Positions 7,939 through 15,823 of a stretch of DNA of 25,896 bases are shown piece after piece. Position numbers and translations under genes: made by a program. Source of the DNA: CBETVX01 sp965539935 (GTDB lineage: Bacteria > Bacillota > Clostridia > Peptostreptococcales > Caminicellaceae); contig CBETVX010000044.1 in NCBI GenBank assembly GCA_965539935.1, positions 1 to 25,896 on the forward strand, written 5' to 3'. The notes under the pieces are model-generated. The model had not been told where the DNA came from and searched no databases. It was given only the letters and a program-made list of their open reading frames with translations. Position 1 is the first letter of the stretch; each line of letters begins with the position of its first letter.

Positions 7939-8976
7939 CTAGATAACTGTAAATTTTAGCTTTGTTCTTTCATAATATTTTTCATTTTCCTTAAGTATAG
8001 AATCATTTAGATTGTCAATATTTATGCCGTTGGGCTCATATTGAGTTTCAAAGCAAATTCCATCATACTTACTACCTAATTTGTTATATTTAAGTCTTTC
8101 ATTATTGGGAAAATTATAGCTGTAAATTACTACACTAGGATATGTGGTTGAGATTATCATCTTTCTTCCGCTTTCTTTATCATATATTTCAATTTGATTA
8201 TTTTCATCTTTAAGCATCCAGGGATGGTCATATCCCTTTGTCATTTTAAGTTGCTTATACTCGCTTTCAATATCTCTCCCTATTAATTTTGTCTTTGTGA
8301 AATCCATAGGAGTATCCTTAACTTCAATGTACCTTCCCGTAGGTACTTGAGTTTCATTAAGTTCAAGATAGGTATCAGACTTTACCATTAGATATTGCTC
8401 CGTTACCTTTCTCTTATAATTGCCTGAAAGGTTAAAATAAGAATGATTAGTGAGATTACACAATGTAGTTTTATCTGTAGTTCCTTCATATTCTATTATC
8501 AATTCATTATCATTTTTTAAGGTATAGATAACCTTTACATCTAGATTGCCAGGATAGCCTTCCTCCATATCTTTACTTAAATATGAAAAATACACTTTAA
8601 TACCTTTCTCGTTTTCCTCCACTTTGTAGTCCCAAATCACATGGCTAAATCCCTTCGTACCTCCATGACATTGATTAGGACTATAGTTTTTATTTAAAAT
8701 ATAACTTTTACCACCAAGGGAAAACCTTCCATTTTCAATTCTTCCTGCAGTCCTCCCTATGGTGGCTCCAAAATAGGATGGGTTTTTTATATAATCTTCC
8801 AGTTTTTCATGGGTTAGGACTATATTTTCAAGGTTACCATTTCTATCGGAGGTAAGTATTTCCACTATGGTAGCCCCATAGCTTAAAAGCTTTACCTCCA
8901 TACCTGTTTTATTCTTTAGTGTTATTAAATCTACTTTCTTATTTTCAACGCTAAAGGCTTTTTGAATCTTATACAT
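7939..8976 (-). CDS. galM: aldose 1-epimerase (galactose mutarotase)
   Basis: GalM interconverts beta- and alpha-D-galactose, supplying the alpha anomer needed by galactokinase. The 345-aa length is typical. Key residues are visible: H104 in QCHGGTKGF, catalytic H178 in NHSYFNLSG, the substrate aspartate in KGYDHPW (D250) and the general base E310 in CFETQYEPNG. The beta-sandwich start (LLSYGATIVEI, ATIGRTAGRI) is standard. The ATG has AAAAGGTG 6 nt upstream. The GH42 gene follows almost directly, which suits mutarotation of the beta-galactose released by a retaining beta-galactosidase. It is separated from galT by 269 nt containing a large hairpin. Confidence 0.95.
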   Translation of the reverse strand: MYKIQKAFSVENKKVDLITLKNKTGMEVKLLSYGATIVEILTSDRNGNLENIVLTHEKLEDYIKNPSYFGATIGRTAGRIENGRFSLGGKSYILNKNYSPNQCHGGTKGFSHVIWDYKVEENEKGIKVYFSYLSKDMEEGYPGNLDVKVIYTLKNDNELIIEYEGTTDKTTLCNLTNHSYFNLSGNYKRKVTEQYLMVKSDTYLELNETQVPTGRYIEVKDTPMDFTKTKLIGRDIESEYKQLKMTKGYDHPWMLKDENNQIEIYDKESGRKMIISTTYPSVVIYSYNFPNNERLKYNKLGSKYDGICFETQYEPNGINIDNLNDSILKENEKYYERTKLKFTVI

Positions 8977-9104
8977 GTTATCACCTTTTAAATAATTTAA
9001 TTAGAGTATTATAATTTTAATATTATTTTTTATATGAGTTTGTATAAAAAAATAAATGAAATAATTTAGAAGATTTAATTTTTATTCTTGAAAAGCATTA
9101 TTAA

Positions 9105-9214
9105 ATATCCTTCAATGTTTCCTCTGAAGCGACTTAGAAGACCTGTTTTTTCCTTAATTAAATTAAATATAAACAGGTCTTATATGGAGACTGAAGAGGA
9201 TTATTGAAGGATAT
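9105..9214. repeat. 110-nt nested hairpin between galT and galM
   Basis: Three nested complementary segments are seen. The 12-bp perfect outer arms are ATATCCTTCAAT / ATTGAAGGATAT (9105-9116, 9203-9214). Next come CCTCT / AGAGG (9121-9125, 9195-9199), then an internal loop of 12 and 13 nt. The 11-bp inner arms are AAGACCTGTTT / AAACAGGTCTT (9138-9148, 9171-9181), with a 22-nt A+T loop. Neither strand has a good T tract after it, so it is not a simple terminator. It lies in the galactose mRNA, downstream of galT. I do not recognise a riboswitch class. The rest of the 8977-9245 gap is A+T-rich, with no convincing promoter. Confidence 0.75.
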
Positions 9215-9245
9215 CTATATAACCTAACTGTATAAGCAAAAGAAA

Positions 9246-10739
9246 TTAAATTGACTTTATAAACCTTTCAAAAGCATTTAGCCCCTTCTTATCCTGCTTA
9301 AACACTCCAGCATCCATTAAAATTCTCCTGAACACTATTCCAACCTCTTCCTTAAGCACCTTATCATAATCCACATCCTTACCTTGATACTTATCCTTTA
9401 AATATTTGTACCAATAAAGATGTTTTTCTAATTCTCTATAATCTTTTATATCTATTTTTCCTAACAAACACTGTTTTATAAGTTCTAGCTCATCCTTAAG
9501 TCTAGCAGGAAGTACTGCAAGACCCATTACTTCTATTAGCCCTATATTTTCCTTCTTTATATTATGAACATCGCCATGGGGATGAAAAATACCCAGTGGA
9601 TGCTCATCATTTGTTCTATTATTCCTTAGTACTAGATCAAGTTCAAATTTATTATCTTTAAATCTTGCAATTGGAGTAATAGTATTATGGGGCTGGTCTG
9701 TATATGCTAAAATATCTACATCCTCATCACTATACTCCCTCCATGCTTTTAGAATTTTCTCACCTAATTCACTTAACCTAGTGGCCTTACTACTTCTAAT
9801 TCGTATTACAGATAATGGCCATTTAACTATCCCAACTTCTATGTCCTCATATCCCTTTATCGTCATATCTTTAATTATCGGTGCCCTCTCCATAGGAAAA
9901 ATATAATTTCCACCTTGATAGTGATCATGGGATAATATTGAACCTCCAACTATGGGCAGGTCAGCATTTGATCCGATGAAATAGTGGGGGAATTTTTCCA
10001 CAAACTCTAATAATCTATCAAAGGTTATCTTAGATATTTTCATAGGCTCATGGTCACCTTTAAAAATTATAGAGTGTTCATTATAATACACATAGGGCGA
10101 ATATTGTAAATACCACTGTTCATTACATAGATCTATAGGTATTATTCTATGGTTCTGTCTTGCAGGATGATTAATTCGCCCTCTATATCCTTCATTTTCT
10201 TTACATAATAAACATTTAGGATAGGATGAAGATTTTATATTTTTAGCCGCAGCTATAGCCTTTGGGTCCTTCTCTGGTTTAGATAGATTTATAGTAATAT
10301 CAAGTTCTCCAAAATCTGTATTCGCCTTCCATTTCATATTTTTATTGGTTCTATCTGTTCTTATATAGTTTGAGTACATAGACATTTTATAGTAGTTCTT
10401 TGTAGCCATTTGAGGATATCTTTTATAGTCCTCATAAAATCTTTTTATTACTTCACTAGGTCTAGGCATTAAACAATCCATAATCTTTGTATCTAAAAGA
10501 TCCCTATAGGTAACAGTATTATGTTCAAGAATTCCCTTTTCATAGGCATAATCTAATATATTGTCTAAAATTGGTTGGGGATTTTCTAATCCTTCCCTAG
10601 GTACATTAATATCCTGATACTCATCTATTTCTAATATTTCTAATATTTTATTTCGTACATATATTTCATCTTCTTTATAAATAAGTCCCTTGTTAATCCC
10701 ATAGTTTATAAGACGTTTTATTTCTTTGCATATGTCCAC
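9246..10739 (-). CDS. galT: galactose-1-phosphate uridylyltransferase, Firmicute type 2
   Basis: GalT exchanges UMP between UDP-glucose and galactose-1-phosphate, giving UDP-galactose and glucose-1-phosphate. At 497 aa this is the longer GalT type 2 of Firmicutes, not the 350-aa E. coli type. The N-terminal region shows conserved RPSEVIKRFYEDYKRYPQ (93-110) and a CLLC pair (176-179). The central SHDHYQGG (270-277, H271 and H273) is the probable nucleotidyl-transfer histidine site. HNTITPIARF and HPHGDVHNIKKENIGLIEVMG follow in the C-terminal half. The start codon is GTG, with AGGAGGG 7 nt upstream. It lies 11 nt after galE and completes galK-galE-galT. The flanking gap to galM is long and structured. 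Confidence 0.95.
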   Translation of the reverse strand: MDICKEIKRLINYGINKGLIYKEDEIYVRNKILEILEIDEYQDINVPREGLENPQPILDNILDYAYEKGILEHNTVTYRDLLDTKIMDCLMPRPSEVIKRFYEDYKRYPQMATKNYYKMSMYSNYIRTDRTNKNMKWKANTDFGELDITINLSKPEKDPKAIAAAKNIKSSSYPKCLLCKENEGYRGRINHPARQNHRIIPIDLCNEQWYLQYSPYVYYNEHSIIFKGDHEPMKISKITFDRLLEFVEKFPHYFIGSNADLPIVGGSILSHDHYQGGNYIFPMERAPIIKDMTIKGYEDIEVGIVKWPLSVIRIRSSKATRLSELGEKILKAWREYSDEDVDILAYTDQPHNTITPIARFKDNKFELDLVLRNNRTNDEHPLGIFHPHGDVHNIKKENIGLIEVMGLAVLPARLKDELELIKQCLLGKIDIKDYRELEKHLYWYKYLKDKYQGKDVDYDKVLKEEVGIVFRRILMDAGVFKQDKKGLNAFERFIKSI

Positions 10740-10750
10740 TAAAAACCCTC

Positions 10751-11740
10751 CTATTTCCCAAAACCATTAGGATTTCTTTCATGCCATTTCCAAGCTGAAG
10801 CTATTATATCTTCTATATTTGTAAATCTAGGCATCCAACCAAGTTCTTCCTTAGCCCTTTTACTTGAGGCAATTAAAGTAGATGGATCTCCCGGTCTTCT
10901 ATCTGCCACAACTGCAGGTATTGGATGACCAGTTACTGTTCTGGCTGCTTCTATCATTTCTTTTACCGAAAATCCTTCTCCACTTCCAAGGTTATATACT
11001 GTACTTTTTCCACCCTTTCTTAATCTTTCTAAGGCTAATATATGAGCATCTACTAAATCCATTACATGGATATAGTCTCTAATACAAGTCCCATCTCTAG
11101 TTTCATAGTCATCACCAAAAATAGAAATCCTCTCCCGTTTACCTAGAGGTACTTGGAGAATTAGTGGTATTAAATGGGTTTCAGGATTGTGGTCTTCTCC
11201 TATCATTCCACTTTCATGGGCCCCAGCCACATTAAAATATCTTAATGCAGTATATCTAATGCCATGGGCATTATCGGCCCATTTCATCATCCTTTCTACT
11301 GCAAGTTTCGTTTCACCATAGGGATTTGTTGGCTCTGTTTTATCGGTTTCCAATATTGGAATGTTTTCCGGTTCTCCATAGGTTGCAGCCGTTGAAGAAA
11401 ATACTATATGTCTAGTACCATATTCCTTCATAGTTTCCAGTAAAACTTGGGAGCCATAAACATTGTTATTATAGTATTCTAATGGTTCATTCATACTTAC
11501 TCCTACCAGGGAGTTGGCGGCAAAATGTATTACTGAGTCTATATCATTTTCTGCAAATACGCTTCTAAGGAAATTTCTATCTCTAATATCACCCACATAT
11601 AATTTTGCCTTTTCATGAACTGCATCTTTATGACCTGTTTGAAGATTATCTACAACAATTACATCTTCACCCTTTTCAATTAAAGAATATACACAGTGGG
11701 AACCAATATATCCGGCACCACCACAAACTAAAATAGACAT
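10751..11740 (-). CDS. galE: UDP-glucose 4-epimerase
   Basis: GalE is an NAD-dependent short-chain dehydrogenase/reductase that regenerates UDP-glucose from UDP-galactose, closing the Leloir cycle. The 329-aa length is normal. The nucleotide-binding motif GGAGYIGSH starts at residue 7, with D31 (VVDN) for the NAD ribose. Catalytic S116 is in FSSTAATYG and the YxxxK pair is Y141/K145 in NPYGETK. RYFNVAGA and the C-terminal ALGWMPRF-like signature (EELGWMPRF) complete the family picture. The ATG has a perfect AAGGAGGT 6 nt upstream. It lies between galK (69-nt gap with a hairpin) and galT (11 nt). It may also supply UDP-galactose for cell-surface polysaccharides. Confidence 0.96.
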   Translation of the reverse strand: MSILVCGGAGYIGSHCVYSLIEKGEDVIVVDNLQTGHKDAVHEKAKLYVGDIRDRNFLRSVFAENDIDSVIHFAANSLVGVSMNEPLEYYNNNVYGSQVLLETMKEYGTRHIVFSSTAATYGEPENIPILETDKTEPTNPYGETKLAVERMMKWADNAHGIRYTALRYFNVAGAHESGMIGEDHNPETHLIPLILQVPLGKRERISIFGDDYETRDGTCIRDYIHVMDLVDAHILALERLRKGGKSTVYNLGSGEGFSVKEMIEAARTVTGHPIPAVVADRRPGDPSTLIASSKRAKEELGWMPRFTNIEDIIASAWKWHERNPNGFGK

Positions 11741-11763
11741 TATATTACCTCCTTATAGAACAA

Positions 11764-11796
11764 GAGGTAGTTTTCATTTATATCAAAAACTACCTC
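11764..11796 (-). repeat. hairpin between galK and galE
   Basis: GAGGTAGTTTT (11764-11774) and AAAACTACCTC (11786-11796) form an 11-bp perfect stem with an 11-nt loop. On the minus strand it is followed by TTGTTCTATAAGG, too poor in T for an efficient terminator, and the galE ribosome binding site comes 11 nt later. It is more likely a partial terminator or an mRNA-stability hairpin than an operon end. Confidence 0.65.
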
Positions 11797-11809
11797 ATAT
11801 TATAATTAT

Positions 11810-12973
11810 TTAAAGTTGTCTAGCACCATCACCTATTGATACAATGTAGAAATCAGCATTATAGCCAATTTTTTCAGTATATTCTTTTCCTACTTTTTTA
11901 ATAAAATCATCAAGATTTTTAGTATGCACTAGATTGACTGTACATCCTCCAAAACCTGCACCTGTCATTCTAGCTCCTATAGCCCCATTTTTCCATGCTG
12001 CTTCAACAAGGGTATCTAGCTCTATTCCAGTAACGTCATAGTCATCCCTTAGGGAAATATGGGACTGATTCATAAGCTCACCAAATTCCTTAATATTTCC
12101 TTCCTTAAGGGCCTTTATAGCTCTTATAGTTCTTCTATTTTCATAGACAGCATGCCTAGCACGTCTTCTTTCTACATCATTTTTTATTAAATGTTTATTT
12201 GCTTCAAATTCTATTTCTGTCAAATCCCCTAGGGAAGATATTTTTAGCTGCCTTTGAAGGTCTTTAAGGGCATTTTCGCACTCAGTACGTCTTTCATTAT
12301 ACTTTGAATCAGCCAAACCTCTACGTTTATTGGTATTAGCTATTACTATGGAAACATCATCCAACCTTAAAGGAGCATATTCATACTCTAATGTATTTGT
12401 GTTCAATAATATGGCATGATTTGCCTTTCCCATTCCACATGCAAACTGATCCATAATACCACAATTTACACCAATGAATTCATTTTCTGCCCTTTGACTT
12501 AATTTTACCATTTCCACCATGTCAATGTCTAATTCAAAAATACCTTTAAGAATTACACTTGTGACAAGCTCTATGGAGGCACTGGAAGAAAGACCTGCTC
12601 CATTTGGTATATTTCCATAGAATAAAACTTCAAAACCTGTATCTATTTTATAACCTGCATCTTTAAATACCCTTACAACTCCCATAGGATAATTAGCCCA
12701 ATCAAGTTTCTCATCATACAATAATTTATTAATATCAGTCTCTAATATTCCCATTTCATGGAAGTTCTTAGAATAAAGCCTTATTTTAGAATCCTCTCTT
12801 TTACTTACTAGTCCATAGGTTCCAAAGCTTAAAGCACATGGAAATACATGGCCACCATTATAATCGGTATGTTCTCCAATAAGGTTTACCCTACCTGGTG
12901 CAAAAAATTTAAGTATATCCTTTTTATTTCCAAAAGTATCAATAAACTCTTTAACTAAGTTGTCTATATTCAT
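11810..12973 (-). CDS. galK: galactokinase
   Basis: GalK phosphorylates alpha-D-galactose at C1 with ATP, the entry step of the Leloir pathway. It is a GHMP kinase. It shows the galactokinase signature GRVNLIGEHTDYNGG near the N-terminus, the ATP loop PNGAGLSSSAS, the catalytic aspartate in GIMDQFACG, and the C-terminal GHMP motif RMTGAGFGGCTV. I choose the ATG at 12973 (387 aa), 6 nt after AGAGGTG; a GTG at 12982 would overlap that Shine-Dalgarno. A 175-nt leader separates it from mglC, with a 17-bp perfect hairpin and an upstream segment complementary to its ribosome binding site. Its translation may therefore be structure-controlled. Confidence 0.96.
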   Translation of the reverse strand: MNIDNLVKEFIDTFGNKKDILKFFAPGRVNLIGEHTDYNGGHVFPCALSFGTYGLVSKREDSKIRLYSKNFHEMGILETDINKLLYDEKLDWANYPMGVVRVFKDAGYKIDTGFEVLFYGNIPNGAGLSSSASIELVTSVILKGIFELDIDMVEMVKLSQRAENEFIGVNCGIMDQFACGMGKANHAILLNTNTLEYEYAPLRLDDVSIVIANTNKRRGLADSKYNERRTECENALKDLQRQLKISSLGDLTEIEFEANKHLIKNDVERRRARHAVYENRRTIRAIKALKEGNIKEFGELMNQSHISLRDDYDVTGIELDTLVEAAWKNGAIGARMTGAGFGGCTVNLVHTKNLDDFIKKVGKEYTEKIGYNADFYIVSIGDGARQL

Positions 12974-13040
12974 AGCAAGCACCTCTAACCATCTAAGTTA
13001 AAATCTCTTTCAATAGGTTTCTACAAATTTTCATAAATAT

Positions 13041-13110
13041 GACTTTGAAGTACTGTTCTATGTACATACATACATAGAACAGTACTTATACTAAGTCAGA
13101 GGGGTTTTTT
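13041..13110. repeat. 17-bp perfect hairpin in the mglC-galK gap; terminator-like on the plus strand
   Basis: AAGTACTGTTCTATGTA (13048-13064) is perfectly complementary to 13071-13087 around a 6-nt loop. A weaker 5-bp outer pair (GACTT/AAGTC, 13041-13045 and 13093-13097) encloses it. T6 follows only on the plus strand (13105-13110). On the minus strand, the galactose mRNA sense, there is no T tract after the stem. In that mRNA the hairpin is more likely a 3' stability or processing element for mglBAC than an efficient terminator. Confidence 0.7.
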
Positions 13111-13148
13111 GTAAAATAAATGATTTGTATAATCATATAGGAAATATC

Positions 13149-14186
13149 TTATTTTTTCTTTGCATATTTTCTTGAGTCTATTGCAACAGCAATAATAATT
13201 ATAAGACCTTTAATTATGAACTGCATATACGGATTAACCCCTATAAAGGATAGACCATAGGCGATAACTTGGAATATAAGTACACCAGTTACTATACCCC
13301 CTACGCTACCGATACCACCATTAAATGATAATCCACCAACTATACATGCAGATATGGCATCAAGTTCATACATATTACCAGTATTGTTTGTAGCACTACC
13401 TATACGAGCTGCCTCCAGTGCACCGCCTAGTCCATACAGTAACCCTGCAAGCACAAATACTAATAGTGTATATTTAAAGACATTTACTCCAGAAACTATT
13501 GCTGCCTCTTGGTTTCCACCAATTGCAAATATATTTTTACCAAATTTAGTTTTATTCCAAAGTATCCATACTATGCCAGTAATAATTGCGGCATAGACTA
13601 TTAATTTCGGAATGGTAAATATTACTAAATCATAGGATCCTTGAGCAAAATCAGTAAATCTAGAGTCAAGTCCCCCTATGGGCTGTGCTCCATAGGGTGG
13701 TCTATCAAAGTAAATAGAGTTAGCACCATAAACTATAATCATCATACCCAAAGTAGCTATAAAAGGGTCTACCTTAAATTTGGCAACTACTATACCATTT
13801 ATTAAACTAAAGAAAGCTGTAATACACATAACAAATAAAATAGGTAAGATAATTGGTAATGCTGGTAATTCTGGATACATTCTATATGCATACTCAGGTG
13901 ACTGTAATAGTGAAGCTGATATAACAGCAGCCAATCCTACTTGACGACCTAAAGAAAGATCTGTACCCTTTGCAACAATAATACCACCAACACCTAAAGC
14001 CATAATAACACGGGTTGAAGCCTGTGATAGTATATTTTTAAAGTTTCTAATTGAAATAAAGCTTGGCTCAACAACTATAATCATAATTAATAAACCTATT
14101 AGTACTAGAAAAATTGCATTGTTCATCATCCATGTCACTATATTATTTCTAGTTATTTTCTTAGTTTTTTCCGTCACCTTACTCAC
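13149..14186 (-). CDS. mglC: galactose/methyl-galactoside ABC transporter permease
   Basis: This membrane subunit of a CUT2-type sugar importer has 345 aa and is strongly hydrophobic with about ten predicted membrane spans. It begins with a span near residues 22-42. The conserved loop GVGGIIVAKGTDLSLGRQVGL and the EAA-like segment IGGNQEAAIVSGVNVFKYTLLVF mark the MglC/RbsC/XylH family. The start is GTG at 14186 or, with better Shine-Dalgarno spacing (AAGGAG, 8 nt), GTG at 14177. It lies 8 nt after mglA. With MglA and MglB it should import galactose (and possibly glucose or methyl-galactosides). The assignment as mgl rather than rbs rests mostly on MglB and the gal genes. Confidence 0.92.
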   Translation of the reverse strand: MSKVTEKTKKITRNNIVTWMMNNAIFLVLIGLLIMIIVVEPSFISIRNFKNILSQASTRVIMALGVGGIIVAKGTDLSLGRQVGLAAVISASLLQSPEYAYRMYPELPALPIILPILFVMCITAFFSLINGIVVAKFKVDPFIATLGMMIIVYGANSIYFDRPPYGAQPIGGLDSRFTDFAQGSYDLVIFTIPKLIVYAAIITGIVWILWNKTKFGKNIFAIGGNQEAAIVSGVNVFKYTLLVFVLAGLLYGLGGALEAARIGSATNNTGNMYELDAISACIVGGLSFNGGIGSVGGIVTGVLIFQVIAYGLSFIGVNPYMQFIIKGLIIIIAVAIDSRKYAKKK

Positions 14187-14194
14187 TCCTTATC

Positions 14195-15718
14195 CTATAA
14201 AAACTTAGCAGATAATCGTAATACTTCTTCTTGTGTCGTACTCTTAGTGTCTACTATTCCAGCTACTCTACCATTACTCATAACAAGAATTCTATCTGTT
14301 ACACCAAAAAGCTCTGGCATTTCCGATGAGATCATTATGACTCCCTTGCCCTTTTTAGCAAGCTCTATCATAAGTTGATAAATCTCATATTTTGCTCCAA
14401 CGTCAATCCCACGGGTGGGCTCATCCAGTAATAATATTTCAGGCTCAGTCAAAAGCCAACGTCCAACAATAACTTTCTGTTGGTTTCCTCCTGATAATGA
14501 GCCAATTGATGTTTTATGTGAAGGGGTTTTAACTCTCATGCTGTTAATAACCCAATCGGTATCTTCTTTAATTTGTTTTTCATCTAATAACATATTCCTT
14601 TTTACATACTTATCAATATTTGCAATCATAGAATTAAAAGTAATATCTAATACATTAAAAATTCCTGTTGCTCGACGCTCCTCTGTAACTAAGGCAAATC
14701 CATTTTTAATAGCATCATGTGGTGAATGAATATTAATTTCCTTATCATTCAAATAAATCTTTCCAGCTTCTATATGTCTTACTCCAAATATTGATTCAAC
14801 CACATCTGTTCTCTTAGAACCAACTAGCCCTGCTATACCAAGTATTTCTCCCTTTTTAAGTTCAAAGGAAACATCCCTTATGGATGGTTGATATTTAGCG
14901 GTCAATCCTTCTACCTTTAAAATCGTACCCCCTGGAGTATTGACTTTAGGTGGGAAACGATGGGTAAGATCACGTCCTACCATCAGATTAATAATTTCAT
15001 CCGTAGTAATATTTTCAAGACTTTCAGTTGCAATCCACTGTCCATCACGAAGTACTGTTACATCATCACATATTTGCTTAATTTCTTCCATTTTATGAGA
15101 TATATATATTATTCCTACTCCTCTAGACCGTAATGACCTTATTATTTTAAATAAATGTCCTACTTCCTTTTCTGTTAGGGAAGATGTTGGTTCATCCATT
15201 ACTAATATTTTAGAGTCATAGGAAACAGCCTTAGCTATCTCTATCATTTGGCTTTCCGATACCGGTAAGTTTTCAACCTTTTCCCTTGGATCAATATTAA
15301 TATCAAGCTCCTTAAATATCTTTAAAGTATCTTGATACATTTTTTCTTCATCAATAAAAATTCCTTTATGGGGAAATCTTCCAAGCCAAATATTATCCAT
15401 TACCCTTGTACTTTGAACTTGGTTTAATTCTTGATGTACCATGGAAACTCCGTTATCTAATGCCTGTCTTGAAGAAGTAAAATTAACTTCTTTGCCTTCT
15501 AGGTAAATCTTCCCTTCATCCATTTCATAAATACCAAATAAACATTTCATAAGAGTAGATTTTCCAGCACCGTTTTCTCCCATTAGGGCATGGACAGTAC
15601 CAGGACGAACCCTTAAATTTACACCATCTAACGCTTTAACTCCCGGGAATTGTTTAGTTATATTTACCATTTCAAGCAAGTATTTGCTTCCATTTTTATT
15701 ATTTGTACTATTATTCAT
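14195..15718 (-). CDS. mglA: galactose/methyl-galactoside ABC transporter ATPase (tandem domains)
   Basis: This 507-aa ATPase has two nucleotide-binding domains and powers CUT2 sugar import. The N-terminal domain has Walker A GENGAGKST (48-56), signature region PVSESQMIEIAKA and Walker B ILVMDEPTSSL. In the C-terminal domain the Walker A is degenerate (GLVGSKRTD), as is usual for MglA/RbsA. It keeps SLSGGNQQKVIVGRWL and LLLDEPTRGIDVGAKYEIY. The ATG follows GGGGTG by 7 nt. A strong hairpin lies in the 105-nt gap to mglB, consistent with lower expression of the ATPase than of the binding protein. mglC follows after 8 nt. Confidence 0.95.
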   Translation of the reverse strand: MNNSTNNKNGSKYLLEMVNITKQFPGVKALDGVNLRVRPGTVHALMGENGAGKSTLMKCLFGIYEMDEGKIYLEGKEVNFTSSRQALDNGVSMVHQELNQVQSTRVMDNIWLGRFPHKGIFIDEEKMYQDTLKIFKELDINIDPREKVENLPVSESQMIEIAKAVSYDSKILVMDEPTSSLTEKEVGHLFKIIRSLRSRGVGIIYISHKMEEIKQICDDVTVLRDGQWIATESLENITTDEIINLMVGRDLTHRFPPKVNTPGGTILKVEGLTAKYQPSIRDVSFELKKGEILGIAGLVGSKRTDVVESIFGVRHIEAGKIYLNDKEINIHSPHDAIKNGFALVTEERRATGIFNVLDITFNSMIANIDKYVKRNMLLDEKQIKEDTDWVINSMRVKTPSHKTSIGSLSGGNQQKVIVGRWLLTEPEILLLDEPTRGIDVGAKYEIYQLMIELAKKGKGVIMISSEMPELFGVTDRILVMSNGRVAGIVDTKSTTQEEVLRLSAKFL

Positions 15719-15752
15719 AGGTTTTCACCCCATTCTATATGTCAATCTAAAT

Positions 15753-15781
15753 AAACAAGGATGCCTTTTGCATCCTTGTTT
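15753..15781 (-). terminator. hairpin / partial terminator between mglB and mglA
   Basis: AAACAAGGATGC (15753-15764) and GCATCCTTGTTT (15770-15781) form a 12-bp perfect stem with a 5-nt loop. On the minus strand it is followed by the moderately T-rich ATTTAG. Hairpins in this position after solute-binding-protein genes commonly protect the upstream mRNA 3' end or stop part of the transcripts, so more binding protein is made than ATPase or permease. Confidence 0.7.
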
Positions 15782-15823
15782 GTATTAAACTTACTTGGTA
15801 ATTTGCATCTATACTCACTAGTT

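Noticed and set aside
8977..9100. Internal promoter for galM and the GH42 gene
   Set aside because: TATAAT-like strings abound in this A+T-rich stretch, but no -35 hexamer occurs at proper spacing.
13354..14729. Plus-strand frames inside mglC and mglA
   Set aside because: They are antisense to intact transporter genes with clear family motifs.
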